Of a DNA stretch of 64,000 nt, positions 1 to 13,242 are shown in pieces. The translations under genes and the position numbers were made by a program. The notes beneath the pieces are model-generated. The model ran no database searches and was not told the origin of the DNA. It worked only from the letters and a program-made list of their open reading frames with translations. Numbering within the stretch: the stretch's first letter is position 1; every line of letters begins with the position of its first letter. Source of the stretch: Balanoglossus misakiensis (taxonomy: Eukaryota > Hemichordata). The stretch is taken from contig CM082588.2 in assembly GCA_040954595.2 (NCBI GenBank), positions 6,386,001-6,450,000 on the forward strand. Reading direction: 5' to 3'.

Positions 1-1619
1 GTTGCAAAAAAATGTGTCTCTGTTTTTTTTCTGTTGAGTGAAACTTATACATACAAACTGAACACTTATACATGAAGGTGACCATTTAAGTTGTGTGTTT
101 ATCATGTCTGGAGACAGAGTGCCAATGTGCCTATAAAAGCCCTGGACCAGTTATTGAAATTTGCACACAAAGACAATGCACCTCATACATGTATGCTGAT
201 ATATTTGCTTTGCAGTGCAATCCAATATGGCCACATGCATGTGTGTATACATACATACAATACATACATACATACATACATTTATGTATTTGTGCTTCAA
301 AAAGCACACACCTTGGTATTAATTAAGTGAACAGTTTGGTTGGATGTAATTGGAAAAGTTGTACATCAACACACGACACCAGTCCTTTTCTGTGTAAAGA
401 GAAACTGCATCAGTCGTTGATGGCGCCCTTCAGTTTAATTGGCGATCAGCTGTAGTTGGTCCCTCGATCACTGGTACAAGATCCGTAACACAGTAAATGG
501 TGCAGATCGGAAGACAATGTGTGTTCTTCATACATCGGACTTTTGTTCCTGTCCACTTGAAAGACTAAACTGTCATTGGTAAGAGCCGATTCTGTCCGCA
601 TTCTTGTGCCAACTCCCTGTGACCCCCCGACCAGAGTTTCAGGTCAGCTGTCAGTGAGCCACTCGACGGCTGCTATGACAAGGTTGACCGTGGTTACCAA
701 GTCTTTGTCGAAGAATCTGTCAGACGTCAGGCAGTGTCTCAATTGAAGCACATATAAACAACTTCATGGCGTGCTTGCAGTGCTAACCGTGGATCTGTAT
801 AGGACTCCAGCTCGAAAACACAGGTATAGATCTAAAAACGTAACACTACCACGGTTGTACATTTCAGCGATTGTTTACCGGTTACATATACGGGGCAGTC
901 GACTGTCTGTTGTGTCCGGCGATCAGAGAATTTCGTCACGCTGACGCTCCGATCTAGCACTGTGGATAAAGCAACATGCGCGCCGCAAGCCCTGTGATTG
1001 CATCCAGAAGGACATATGTTTTCAGATTGCAGTCACGAGCCATTAGCTCATTGGTTGATCCGGGGGTTGTGTACATTTCCATGGTTACATGTACATAGTT
1101 GCAGTAACCGTGGTTACGTATACATGCTCGTATCTTGTTAGTTCGTATGTTTCGTAACTTCGCCCTTCCTTTGTTTAGTGCATTGCATCGGACGAGTGCG
1201 TGTTAATTACATCGCAACTTCTCAATTGTGTGTGTTATCAGTGACTGACAGTATACATGTACTTTCTTTCAAGGAATTGAAATAACTGACAAAACCACCA
1301 AAACCACTAACACCACCACCCACGCCGCCACCACCAACAAAACCACCATCACCACCACCACCACCACCACCACCACCAAAACCACCAGTTTTTGATCAGT
1401 TGATACATACCATCTACAGCTGTGTTGAAATCACAGGGTGCCTGATTGAGTTCAACAGGTGGTTTGTATACATGTGCAATGTACAGTACCAAGTGTTGAG
1501 AGCAGGTTATAATCATTCGATTTCATTTTCATTTCTTTAGTGCAAAGAAAGACCAAGTGACTGGTGCAGAGGTATGACACAGAAAAACAATGGCATGATT
1601 TGAATACTCATATTCAGAA
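1..1619. other. Upstream region of the ankyrin/death gene
   Basis: No coding region is supported here. Short ORFs at 91-330 are low-complexity frames. The stretch holds a short ACAT microsatellite (about 241-282) and a CCA-rich tract (about 1293-1388). A splice-acceptor-like TTTCTTTAG ends near 1540, followed by about 80 non-coding bases up to the ATG at 1620, so the first coding exon probably carries 5' UTR joined to an unseen non-coding exon upstream. Confidence 0.5.
1293..1388. repeat. (CCA/ACC)n trinucleotide tract
   Basis: Imperfect ACC/CCA repeats interrupted by AAAACC, upstream of the first coding exon of the ankyrin/death gene. Confidence 0.85.
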
Positions 1620-4600
1620 ATGATTAAAGACAGCAAAAGAAAGAAGAAGGTGTCGAAAGTCCAGAAAACCCCATCACGTGCCGAGGCAATGAGCATGGTG
1701 AGTTTATTGTCCAGTAAGTGACAATAATATTGTTTGGAGACTCAGAATAAAAGGACAAAAAATAACTGAGTTCATGGCAGGTTAACCTTTTTTACTGTGT
1801 ATTGATTCTGCTGGAATTCAACTCAAGGACTTCAAAGAGTCCAGGAGCCAGTACAAATACAGGTTATATGCAGGCCAAACTCCTGATTATTTCTTGCTGA
1901 ATTATAAATCAAATGATACGTGTACAGTGTATATGTGCTTACTTCTAAAAATTGATTTTTTGTGGACTTTAATCCAAATGGTGAAAAACAGACCTCTCCA
2001 AAAACCATGTCAAGTGTTGAGAAACTGGTTTACATAATTCCAGGTTATAAAGCATACCGTAATTACCAACATTGCATTCTATTTTTGACTGGTTTTTCGC
2101 AGCCTAGTATTTGGTCTGGCTTTTCTTGTTTCTGCCAATACATTGTTAATTTTTATGCAATGTTCATTGTAATTTTGTCTACCGTTGTCTTTTCAGTCTG
2201 TCATCAATGAGAGATTGTTGGCTGCGGCTAGTGAAGGCAAAGTCAATGATGTTTCCAGACTCATCAAGAGTGGGAGATGTTCAATTAATTACGTCAGTGA
2301 CAATGTAAGAAACAGCTCTCTCTTTAAAATTCCTGCTCAACCTTGAAAGTAATTCCGTCTCTTGTAAATTTTAATTATCTACAGACATTTCTTCAGCTTT
2401 TTAACATTTGCTCATAAATTTTCAAAAAAATTGTGAATCTTTTTAAGATTTTGTCATAACTGATTCTCAAAATTCAAAATGAATTTTCATTCTGTTGACT
2501 GCACCAATTAAAATTCATTTACAACTGAAACATTATATTCAACGTTTTGTGAAAACTTTCTTCATTACGTAATTCATGTTTGCATTTTTATTCTCTCGTC
2601 AAGGGTTTGTCCACACCTCTACTCAAAGCAGCTGCCAATGGCCATACATCGGTGGTGAAGATATTACTTGACTGCGGTGCTAATCCAAATCTCAAAGACA
2701 AGGTAAAGTCTTTCTGCAAGACATTCATTGCTGATCAGTGGTGTATTTCTATTCTAATAGTGACCAGTCTTTGTGAGTAAGTGGTGGGGTAAACTCTTAC
2801 TACAAGTAGGAGCTGGACTTGACGTTTAGTATACATAGAGGAGCTATCTGCAGGACAATTCACCCATCAAACTTAAAACATTGAAAGAGAAAGAATCTAC
2901 ACACATGACTGCACAACACATGTTTCTGTCTGTTGATTTCCATGCTCTAAAGTCAGTCAGGTCAGTGCTGAGGTCTGTTTGCTCCAACTATTACGATATT
3001 GATCTACGTCTCTTAGAAATAATTAATGATGTTTTCATTTGTTTAACAATGGAAAGTGGACTTTGCCCAATAGGTGTGAATTCAGTGCACTAACACACTT
3101 CAAATTACAGACGTGTATTGATTTTACATCCCGACTGCTTAATTTAATATCGCTGATGTAATGAAACTCGCCTAGCTGCGCTGTCAATGGACATGCAACA
3201 GTGAGCAAAAGTTTTATGCAAAACATGAGATTTTGATATCTGGTAATCATAATCACAGGTTCTCATGAAATTGCTTGTTTTAGAAGTTCTAGGCTGTTGT
3301 GGTGTACTGTTAGTTTCATTCATATTGGCAAAATCTGACATACTGAAATGATACACAACCCGAGCCAAATGGATACAATTAACTTCTGATGCATGGGGTA
3401 GTGTATTGATTCTGTGATTGGTTACTTTGCCCCCAAGAAATGTGAAACAGCCCCTGTGTGTGTAAATGTTACGGTAGCCTTGTTGTCAAAACGTTCTCAT
3501 TTCTAAAGTTCAAAAAGGGAACTGGTGTAGTTTTATTTTTACTGGAAACTGTAAACTGCTCTGAAACCTTATACAAACCACCAAGGGTTCTGCTTGAGAG
3601 CTATGTAAGGGTTCAGTGTGTATATTGCCTAGTAGCCATTTAAGAAACTGCGGTAGGCTTGATGTTGGTAAGTCCTGAACCTAATTTTGATCCGTGTTTC
3701 AAGTTCTGTGTTCTGTGTTTCAAGTGTGACGGTGGTGAATACATGTGTATCAGTTCATGGTTCTACTTGGGAGACTTGTACTGAACCAGGTGCAGCTTGG
3801 CATCGAATCACAGTAACTCAATACAGCGCGAAAAACATAGTATATGTAGATAAAAATTAGAAATTCAACTCAACGTCACAGCTAAGTGGATAGTAGACCA
3901 TGTTAAACACTTTAACATTGCTCAATGCATAGAGATACCATCCTAGCAATGGTATGCCTGTTTGTATCTGTACGGTGAACACGCATTAATTTACTTGTTG
4001 ATATTATCACTAGCAGGTATTGTGATAGCCTTGTGTTACTATGGCAACAGACAGGACACTGGTCTCCAGTTTGTAAATACTGATAGTCACATGTTATCTA
4101 AATTTGAGTGTATACCTTGGTCAGGAAACTTTGACAGGTTGGCTGGCCTGATATTATAATGCCTGTTTAACGGATGCATTTGTATTTTGGGGAATGTATA
4201 AAGCATTTACGCATTGAAAAGCACTGGATCAGTTGTGGGACCAAATAAAATACTCCGGGCACAATGCTGTATTGTTAAAGGTTCTTTGTGTAGCCATTGT
4301 GTCGTGAAATCACTGTGGGTCCGGCAGGCATAGTTGTATTGCCAAGCATCCATCGGGTAGTAGGCTGACCGGCGGTGTGTACATTGTACTTGTGGTTTAT
4401 TGTAGTGTGTGTGTCTTACATGTATCAGATGTCATCGTCAGTTGTCAAGATCAACACGACACGTACATCACCACGGGCAACTGTTCCGGTCGAACACAAA
4501 ACGGTTTCTCAGTGCCTACTATGTTCATCACGTCTGTCATCGAGATCACGGTTTACTGGTACCATTGCTAACAATAGCTGTGTTTGTCGCAAGGATCAGT

Positions 4601-7600
4601 TCTATGTAATCAGACTTGTCAGTTATTCACACCTTAATTACACACAGGGACACAAGTGGTTCTTTCCAATTGAAAAGCCTGTAATCACTAGATATTCAAA
4701 GGTGCATTGTATTGGTCTATGAATGTGAGAATAAGACAAGCACGCTACCTGTGTTTAACTGTTTTCCACATATCAAATCAGACAAAAGAATTAATACTCT
4801 TTAATTCAATTGCTCTGGAGAGAATGCTCGATTAAAATTTCAGTTTCTTTGTATCGATCTACACACTATGGTATATCTGCATGTGAGCTTGGACTAGAGA
4901 CATTTTTAACATCAGAAAATGCTCGTTTATGAGAAAGTTCTAGTAACAAGGCCAAATCAAAGAGGCTTTACTGTAATTAGATTAAACAGAAGAATATTGT
5001 TTAGGTGGATTAATCACTTCTACTGTCTCAAGTGTCAATGGGAGTCAAACACAATGACATTGTAAAATGTGAATGAGACAAAACCACTCATCGGAACAAT
5101 AGATTGTCAATAGAACTTAAGTACAGGCATGGTACATTGTACCATGGTCGCTCAGAGCATGGACGTACATGTTCTATAGTCTGGTACGATCATGGTCAGA
5201 GTAACTGTGATTGTACAAACATAGACATTTAATTAAGATGTTTAAGACTTAATAAAATTCCCTGATCAGTATGTCTATAGTTTGACATGAGAGTAAAAAC
5301 ACTGTCCAAACACCAAAAAGTTGTATGACTGATTATATTCGTATGTTTATCTTGTTCTCTTCACAGTCAAGTTTTAGTCCGTTACATTTGGCTTGTCAGA
5401 ATGGCCACTCATCAATTGCAACTATGTTGTTAGATTTACATGCTGATATCAATGCAAGGGACAAGGTGAGTTGATTGTATTTTATCCACAGTATAAATTG
5501 ACCTCGCATTCTCGCATGCAGGGATACAGAACTTAGGTGGCAGTTGGCAAAAACAAACAGATGAGAATGAAAAGAAGTGTCAAGTGTAAACTTAAGTTCA
5601 GTGGAAAAAATCAAGGGGGCTTCTCTGTACCTGTTTGATAACAAACTTGACAAAATGCTAGTAGGTTTTAGGATTTGATCATCACAGAAATTATGAATGT
5701 TCAATTCTGTTCTGTATTCGCAGTACGGGAGGACAGCCCTGCATTTGGCAGCCATCAATGGCCGACGGTCCTCAACAGAAGTTCTTGTGAAGAGGGATGT
5801 AGGGATTAATCTGCTACCTGTGGAGGTAAGTTGGGCATGTACATCTGAAATCACATGAGGATTTTATGACCCCCTAATGAAGTGAAATCTCTATCAAAAT
5901 CTAGATCTGTAAAGATGCTACAAAACAGGTGACTATTTCCTGTTATGAAACCTCAATGATGAGAATCTGCAGTTAGGATATACCAACATTGTTTTGGTAC
6001 TTTGCTTTGCAGTATAGAAATTATGTATCATATATCAAAAATGAGTAATGTAACTGAGTAAAACATCTATTTGAATAGAAAATGATTCACTGATTTGTTG
6101 CAGATATTTGTAGATTGTGATAAAAATTACTGATGTATTCTAGGTCATGGGAAGGAGAAGTGGTTCGGTTTACCAGAATCCATGGAAAGGTCTCACTGCT
6201 CTACACTGTGCGTGCGATTGGGGCCACACCGGTGTGGTTGAGATCATGTTGAACACTAAAATATCCATTGATGTCAGAGACTCTGAGGTGAGTGAACGGG
6301 TTTACTGATTGGTCACTTCACCAGGTGGCCGAGATGATAATATTCGTGTACCATCTTGTGATCTTGCTGATGCTCATATGGTTATAATAGAGAATGACAA
6401 AAATGAAAAACAAGTGTATGATTAGTAATATACAAACATTTACTAAGTCTCTCAAAACCTTAGATGGAACACTTCTTCAAAGTTGATACTGGAAAACACC
6501 ATTTATCACCAAGTCATAATGGCAATCGATGTAACAATTCTCTCAAAATTTATATGATTTCTGCCATGTTTGTCTGCCAATAGTTTGGAAGAACGCCGCT
6601 CCACTTGGCTGCGGTCAAAGGTCACACAGCTGTGGTCAATCTCCTGATCGGTGCCGGGGCAGACATCGAGGCTGAAGCCGACATGATTGTGGGAATGATC
6701 TGGGGATCTCTGGTGCAGTCTCCGTGGCCGCAATGTACAGCCCTGCAGTGCGCCACCTATTGGGGACACAGGGATGTGGTCAAAGCGTTGGTGAAGGCTG
6801 GGGCCAACCTAGATGCTATAGACTCTGAGGTAAAGTTAATTCCAAACTGGCCTGCTGTAGCTTCAACCCTTTCACCATCAAGGGTTTGGTCCAAACCTAA
6901 TGGTTCCTTTGGTAGAGTGGACCTCTATTCAGGGAACTGGGGTAAGAGGTTTAAGGGACAGAGTCTGCTTACAGAAACATGCCCAGTCATTTGGAACTAC
7001 TTTCTTTGCCGCGGCAATTACAAATGTCATACATTTTTGCACATGTAATCCTAAAGTTTGATGTGTTTGACTTTTCCAGTATGGTGGAACAGCCCTTCAC
7101 CTGGCCTGCATCAGAGGTCACGTCGGTGTGGTCAAAGCACTCTTGCAGGGCAAGGTCAATGTCAATGCCAAAGCAAATGTGGTGAGTCACTGTCAACACT
7201 AAATGGAACTCTTTTCCTTTCCTTCGAAAAAGTAGTCCCCCTATAAATTCAGTGTAAGATAACACATCTTACGTCTTGTATACATGAATTATACGAGCAT
7301 CATTTCACCGTAGAAATATGTTAATGACTGTCTTGTTTGATGGTATTTCATTGCAGAAAGTTGACAAATTGTGCGGGTCGATATTCAATATCGTTTGGAA
7401 AGACTGTACACCACTACACTGTGCAACATTCTGTGGACACAAGACAATTGTTGGGTTGCTGCTGGAACATGGTGCTTATGTGTACAACATAGACTCTGAG
7501 GTAGGTGGTAGCACAGACCCAGTGTGGGTATTATTAAACCACAGCTTCGATCACACTGACAACGCCCTCATAGTCCACGTACACAAAAAAATGAACAAGT

Positions 7601-8424
7601 AATCTGTAGGATATGTGCCGGCAATACCATGGACAAGTGAAGTTGGGCTGCTATATAGGGAAATAATATGAAAGGGTCAATCTTAATCATGTGTGCTAGA
7701 CTGACATACGTCACTGTGGTTTCCTTGTATCCAATTGCTGCAGTGATTACTGATTACCATTTGCAGATGTTGATGCATTATATGTTTATTTCACTCACAG
7801 GGCAAGACTGCTTATGACATAGCAATCGATAGAAAGAACCAAGTATTGGCAGATCTCATCCTCATCAAGTGCAAGGTAAAAGACATTTTATTTCCAGTCG
7901 TTGTTCTGCTTCTAGTAGAGAAAGTTTACTTAGATAATGCAAGTTGTTGTTTTTCTCTTTTTAGGACTTTTTGACGAAAGTGCAGTTTGTGAAATACTCG
8001 GAAAGAGTCGGATCGGGAACACGATGGAAAAGACTCGCTGTGGCGCTCTTCTTTCCGGATGATGACATCGACCAGATTGAACAGATGTACAAACAGGTGG
8101 AAGCGGAAGAGAGAAGCAAGAAATGCTGCATGCATGTACTGACGTGTTGGTTGGACGATCAAGCTGCCTGGCCTGATTTGCAGGAAGTCGACGAAGCCAT
8201 GCAGAGAGTGGACAGGATTGGCAAAGGCTCGGGTAAGTTGAATCTCTTTGATAATCCTGGTAACCCGTAAGCGTTTCTCTGTTTTTTTGGCATGATGACG
8301 ATGACAATGGATAAATAAAAACCTTCCTGACATTGCCATTTTTTTTGCAGATCTTCACTTCAGTGCTGATGTTTCATCAGACTCCAGCGGAGCCAGGAGA
8401 CACTCCAAATATGGAAAACACTGA
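1620..8424 (+). CDS. Ankyrin-repeat and death-domain protein (ANKDD1-like)
   Basis: Twelve coding exons join in frame: 1620-1697, 2197-2304, 2604-2702, 5367-5465, 5724-5825, 6144-6287, 6584-6829, 7080-7181, 7357-7500, 7801-7875, 7965-8232 and 8351-8424 (TGA), giving about 512 residues. All junctions are GT-AG. All are phase 0 except the last, which is phase 1. The start is the first ATG after an in-frame TGA and encodes a basic N-terminus (MIKDSKRKKK). Residues about 27-395 form roughly ten ankyrin repeats (TPLHLAAVKGHTAVVNLL type), mostly one per exon. Residues about 400-485 are a death domain (GTRWKRLAVALFF...DDIDQIEQ...VLTCWLDD). Length and order match ANKDD1A-type proteins, which are presumed cytoplasmic scaffolds that signal through death-domain contacts. 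No kinase or caspase domain is present. The 2.7-kb intron at 2703-5366 could hide an exon, but none was found. AATAAA at 9148-9153 could be the poly(A) signal. Confidence 0.88.
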
Positions 8425-9519
8425 GTAAAATACACAGTTAGTATTTCAGCGTAGCAACCGCATGGTGCCTTCAACTCACTCATGGAATTTCAGTTGGTAC
8501 AAGTTATTCACACTACGCACCCCTCCATGTGATACCACACTATGTGTGGTGGATAGACTGAGTTCACATACAGAAACACCATCAAACATTAACAGTCACA
8601 ATGCTACATCTCATCTAAAGACTCGTTTTGTATTGAATATAATATAAAATGCCTAATTTTGATAATTAGGACACCTACCAGTTGGTGATGTGTATAACAT
8701 TTTGATCTTCCAATGACTATGCCATTTAAGCTTTGCCAAGTCAATTTTTTGTGGACTATGAGTTGTAACACGATTATACTATAGGTTTTGTCAGATTTTT
8801 ATCAGTACATTGAAAATGTCAGTGGAGTCGCTACATTTATAACAATATTTTGAAAAGAAGAAAGTGAAATTTTCTTACGCAGTTAAGGGCACAGGCTACA
8901 ATATCTGGTGGCCGTTTTGAATTGTAATTGTTGTATTTTTGAGTTTAATCCAGATCTTTACATGGTAAACTCAGTTGATTCTCCACCCATAGTAATTTAT
9001 ACAAAGAAAATGCCAGATGTTTTTTATGAATTTATAGTAAAACATAATTCAGTTCAGTATCTTGTTTAAATTGTTTTTATGCATGTACTGTATATATCGA
9101 AAACTCCAGAAATTATATTTGATTTGTATCTGAACTTTTGTATTGTTAATAAAATAAAAGTCCAGTTTAATATTTGTATGTATGAATGTCTTCAATGTAC
9201 ATGTATAACAGTGATAAGATACACAATTATTGGGAATCAAGTTTTTTCTAAATAAATCTACTCTTTTTGGTGATCAGATATGGCAGCATAATTGAGAGAG
9301 ATAATGTCAGAGTTCAATGCTATTGAGGATCCAATATGGATGCAGTAATGTGTCCCTCTCCATAACCAGATGCAACCAAGCATTGTAAATTCAGCAGACG
9401 AAAGTGCTCTTAGCTTGCATGTTGGATCTGGGAAACCATAGTTACATGTAATCTGAGCAAGACCAGAAGTAGTTGGGTAAAACCAGTCGCCTAGCCAACA
9501 GCTCTTTACGTCCAAATCA
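8425..9519. other. 3' UTR and convergent intergenic region
   Basis: AT-rich sequence between two converging genes. Overlapping AATAAA signals at 9148-9158 on the plus strand fit the end of the ankyrin/death transcript. No coding potential was seen. Confidence 0.5.
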
Positions 9520-12343
9520 CTAAGTTAAAAATTCTTCAACTAATTTGTTGAATTTCTCTGGGAAGCGAAGGTGTAGATTGTGTTTGCCATCTGCCCAATT
9601 CACCAATCTGTAAACAAACACAAGTTACCAGTTCACGTCCAGTAATTAACAGTACATAACTCATGTTTTTCTATTGAAATATATGTTTTCTATTGACTTT
9701 GAAATTGGCCATGTACATGTAATGTCGTGGGTTACTGTATGGCCAAGAGAAATCTAATTTATGGAAATGAAATAATCTTTCTTATTGATGAATATAGTTT
9801 TGAGAAAAGTGAAATATTTTCAACATTTTGAAATAAAAACTGTACAATTTATCATATCAAACATGTATTTCTTACTTACTTAGACCCTTTAATATTAGCA
9901 AGAAGGAAGTCTGGATGATACTGGGGAACTAGGGTATCTCTCTGGCCATGTATGATGAGAGTTGGACTTAGAATTTTGTGAAGTCCACCTTTACATATGT
10001 CACCATCATATTCTGTAAAATATACTGAATATGCATCTAATAGACCATCCCAGAGTCTCTGTAAGTATTCGTCTCCATACTGAGCGACCATAGGTGCTCG
10101 CATAGCTTCACTCCAAGTGGCGATATCTCGGATTTCTAGAATTATACAAATATAATTTATCATGTACCACAAGTGAAGGTGGTCAAAGTACTTTGTATTA
10201 TTCATAACTTGTGATTGGCTGGTACGTCTAGATTAAAACGACATTTAACAGGACGATTTGTACCTTGTGGCATATATGCCACACGGAACAAATTAATTGG
10301 CCGAATACCCACAAAAATACGACGAGACATAGCATGGCATCAGTTTGAAATGAAAAGGAAGATTCCAGTTGGTTCATATGTTCAGTTCAGTTGAGGAATT
10401 CTAATGATCAAACACCAGGCTTCATAATAATGCCAAACTTATAAACCCAGGTGGTTCTCACCATCAAACAAACGGATGTCCTCTTTAGTACAATAGGCAC
10501 TTGCTCCCCACACAACCATTCTCTTGATTAATGATGGGTGGTTTGCTGCCATTATCAATGCTGTTATACCCCCATCACTCCATCCAAGCAGGGAGTATTT
10601 GTTGAAACCGAGTGCCTGATAAAATAAGGAATTTTACAGACAATGTGAACTTCTTAGTGTTTGAACCAATTCTAATATCACTGTTTGTTCTGCCTAAACA
10701 AGACAATAAACCATCACTCAATTAAACGCACATTTACATATATCTCACTTTCATAAGCTCTGCTGCGTCATCGGCATCTCTATGGAGATATTTCTTAGGA
10801 AAGACTCTCTCAGGAGGCCAGGACTTGCCATAACCTTGTGGATCCCACGCTATAGTAGTGAACTTTTCACGGTTAAGCCCCTTCAATTGAGGACTGAAAT
10901 CAGTCTTTCCACTGCCTGCATGGACAAATCACCGCGACAGACATACATTATAATGTTCAAAAGTAGCATTGTTGCTACACACGTTATGTCCGTACAAAGA
11001 GAAATAATATGCTTTTGTAAAATTGTCTGTCTCTGTTTCGAATCTCACTACAAGGGTTTGGATATTAAACAATGCCATAGCTACATCATCAGTGTATTTT
11101 CGTTGAGACCTGAAACTTGTGAAAGCCGGCAGAAAAGCTGTATTTTTCATAGGTGATATGTAAATAAACGTTCGTGCATTATTACGATTAATACTACATG
11201 TAATAAAAATACAATCATGCATAACACGTATCACCAGTTTTCTTCAGCCCATTTTTAATACGGAACTAAGCAAACTACCCACGTGGCTATCAATCATTTT
11301 CAGGGGGGAGAGGAAGTTTCACGGCATTTTATGCAATTAAGTAACAAGTGGGACTACTTTCTGCTTTTACTCATGAACGCCAAGAACCGTAGAGCTACGG
11401 TATGATCGGCGAAACAGGAAGAGTAGTTAATATTTATTCATGTCACTACCCTTCCCAACTATCATCAGAACAACAACACGTTTAGTTGTCGGTATGCTTT
11501 GAGAACCCCAAAATATACAAAATCTTCTCGCTGTCGCCAGTGTACTCGAGCCTGGACCCGAGCTGAAGCAAGTGATGGACTGACCTAACATGACCTCAAT
11601 TTGCATATCAAAGGGTACGTGACTTGGCCAATGAACGAGCGTTTCCGGTTGCCTCATCACTGCTGCATCACTCCACTGAAAATCGAAACGCCAGATCGAA
11701 ACTACAATGTTTGGAACACATGCAATAATATAACACCATGGGCCCCTGTGCATGTTCTGCGCCGTCAGCTAGCGGAAGTTATTTTTACTCGTGATGCGGG
11801 GTATTCTACTATTTTAGTTATATAGAAGACCTGGAGGCCTATAATTGTTGTCCGTATGTGCATTCTCCTTTTATATGGACGTACGATGTCATGATATTAA
11901 AAATAGCTTTCTATGCTCGGGGTAAAAAAAGAAATGATGGAAGGACAGTTTTTGTCTGGTTTACAAATGTATATCTGCTCGACATAATTTGGAAGACAGG
12001 TATACATTCATGTATATAGGAAATGTTTCCGTATATACATAGCTACATCACGTATAAATCGATATAAATGATAACAACCCCGAGCAACAAATTGAAATCT
12101 TAGTCAATGCTGATATCTCGTGAAAAAATTATCAAGAAGTCTTACATTCCGAAAACTTCAGAAGGCTGAAAAACTACACGATGCTGTTCGTCTCTGGAAG
12201 TACTTCCTTCTATTATCTGTTTACTTTCCTTCGAATAAGGAAAGTAGAACAAGCCACTAACAAAGTTAATTCGGTTACTGATTATAGAAATGCAGTTTTC
12301 TCATGCAGCAAAACCACCACCACCACCACCACCACCACCACCG

Positions 12344-12421
<78 letters not shown>

Positions 12422-13242
12422 CATTTAATATTTTGAAGAATAAAGATACAGACCTAACGCCCCTGGCAGCAACAGAAGAGGATGGTCTCCATGTCCTGTC
12501 TTCTTATAATGGATTTTAAAACCATTGACTTCTTGGTAATGTTCACTTACTTCAGAGCTATGAAAAGTGCAATAACAATGTTCTTGTCGTACCTTATTGC
12601 AGCCAAGCTAATATTTTGTTCACAAAGCAACCCAGCTGAGCCTGGGCGATTTTCCGACTGTCAGTATGTCGAATTCGCCACACTGCAATCCCATTGTCCA
12701 AATTTATCGCGTTGTTATACCGGCGGCCACAAAGCCCTGAGTTTGTATGATTCAAGTCGGAACATAACCGAAATATGCCTATCCCTCAGATAGCCCTACA
12801 TTTCGGTTTATTTTGCGCGTGTTTTATTTATCCACGACCCCTTATGCGAACTAGGGCAAGGTTCCAATTAATATTCGAGTGGCGACTGCTCTTTACAGTG
12901 TGCACTATGGGCCGGCCATGAACTGGCGAATAATTGGCGTCTGTCAGCATGCAGGTGTGTCATCTTTCTCTGCTAACAAGACATAAAAGCACCGAGGTCG
13001 TTAATAAAAAAAGACTTATACATGCAGCCTAGGCACCACCGTTGCCCACAAGTACAAGCGGAAACCTCGGGCTAGATACTGTATGTGCACACCACACAAT
13101 GTGCACACCAGCAATGTTACCTCGATCAGCAAAGAACAGTGCGATTACCTCATACTTCGATGCGTTGTAGATCGCAGTCTCCAAATAATAAACCCTAGTT
13201 TTCTCGTAGGTCGCTCAGCGCTGTCGTCCAGCCGGTCGCCAT
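9520..13242 (-). CDS. BPHL-like alpha/beta hydrolase, copy A (frameshift in presequence exon)
   Basis: Six exons on the minus strand: 13149-13242, 12454-12557, 10749-10915, 10462-10615, 9880-10135 and 9520-9607 (stop at 9520-9522). The product resembles valacyclovir hydrolase (BPHL), a serine esterase of amino-acid esters. Visible features are the nucleophile elbow GWSDGG, the acid in IIHGQRD and the histidine in GKHNLHLRF. Exon 1 aligns with the presequence exons of copies B-D but is one base shorter (94 instead of 95 nt). From its ATG at 13242 it therefore reads into TAG after 15 codons. The next ATG (13151-13153) is in frame with the enzyme and would give about 257 residues without the presequence, with Ser105 as nucleophile. 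Copy A also departs from its neighbours in a conserved stretch: DPQGYGKSW where the others have DPRGYGKSR. It may be a cytosolic form or an early pseudogene. Confidence 0.75.
12309..12421. repeat. (ACC)n(AAC)n compound microsatellite
   Basis: About ten ACC units run into a long AAC tract. It lies in the intron between exons 2 and 3 of hydrolase copy A, starting about 33 bp inside the intron from the exon 2 donor. In one frame it yields a spurious poly-Asn ORF. Confidence 0.95.

Noticed and set aside
4375-4722. ORF of 115 codons in the large intron of the ankyrin/death gene
   Set aside because: No ankyrin consensus, no domain, and two other frames are equally open. Probably chance.
2703-5366. 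Search for a hidden ankyrin exon in the 2.7-kb intron
   Set aside because: No segment with a TPLHLA-like core bounded by AG and GT was found, and the flanking exons join in phase 0 without it.
9258-9515. Minus-strand ORF just 3' of hydrolase copy A
   Set aside because: Lies downstream of the copy A stop, has no hydrolase similarity, and is probably 3' UTR.
12181-12519. Plus-strand ORF with poly-Thr and poly-Asn
   Set aside because: Translation of the ACC/AAC microsatellite inside an intron of the minus-strand hydrolase gene, overlapping its exon 2 on the other strand.
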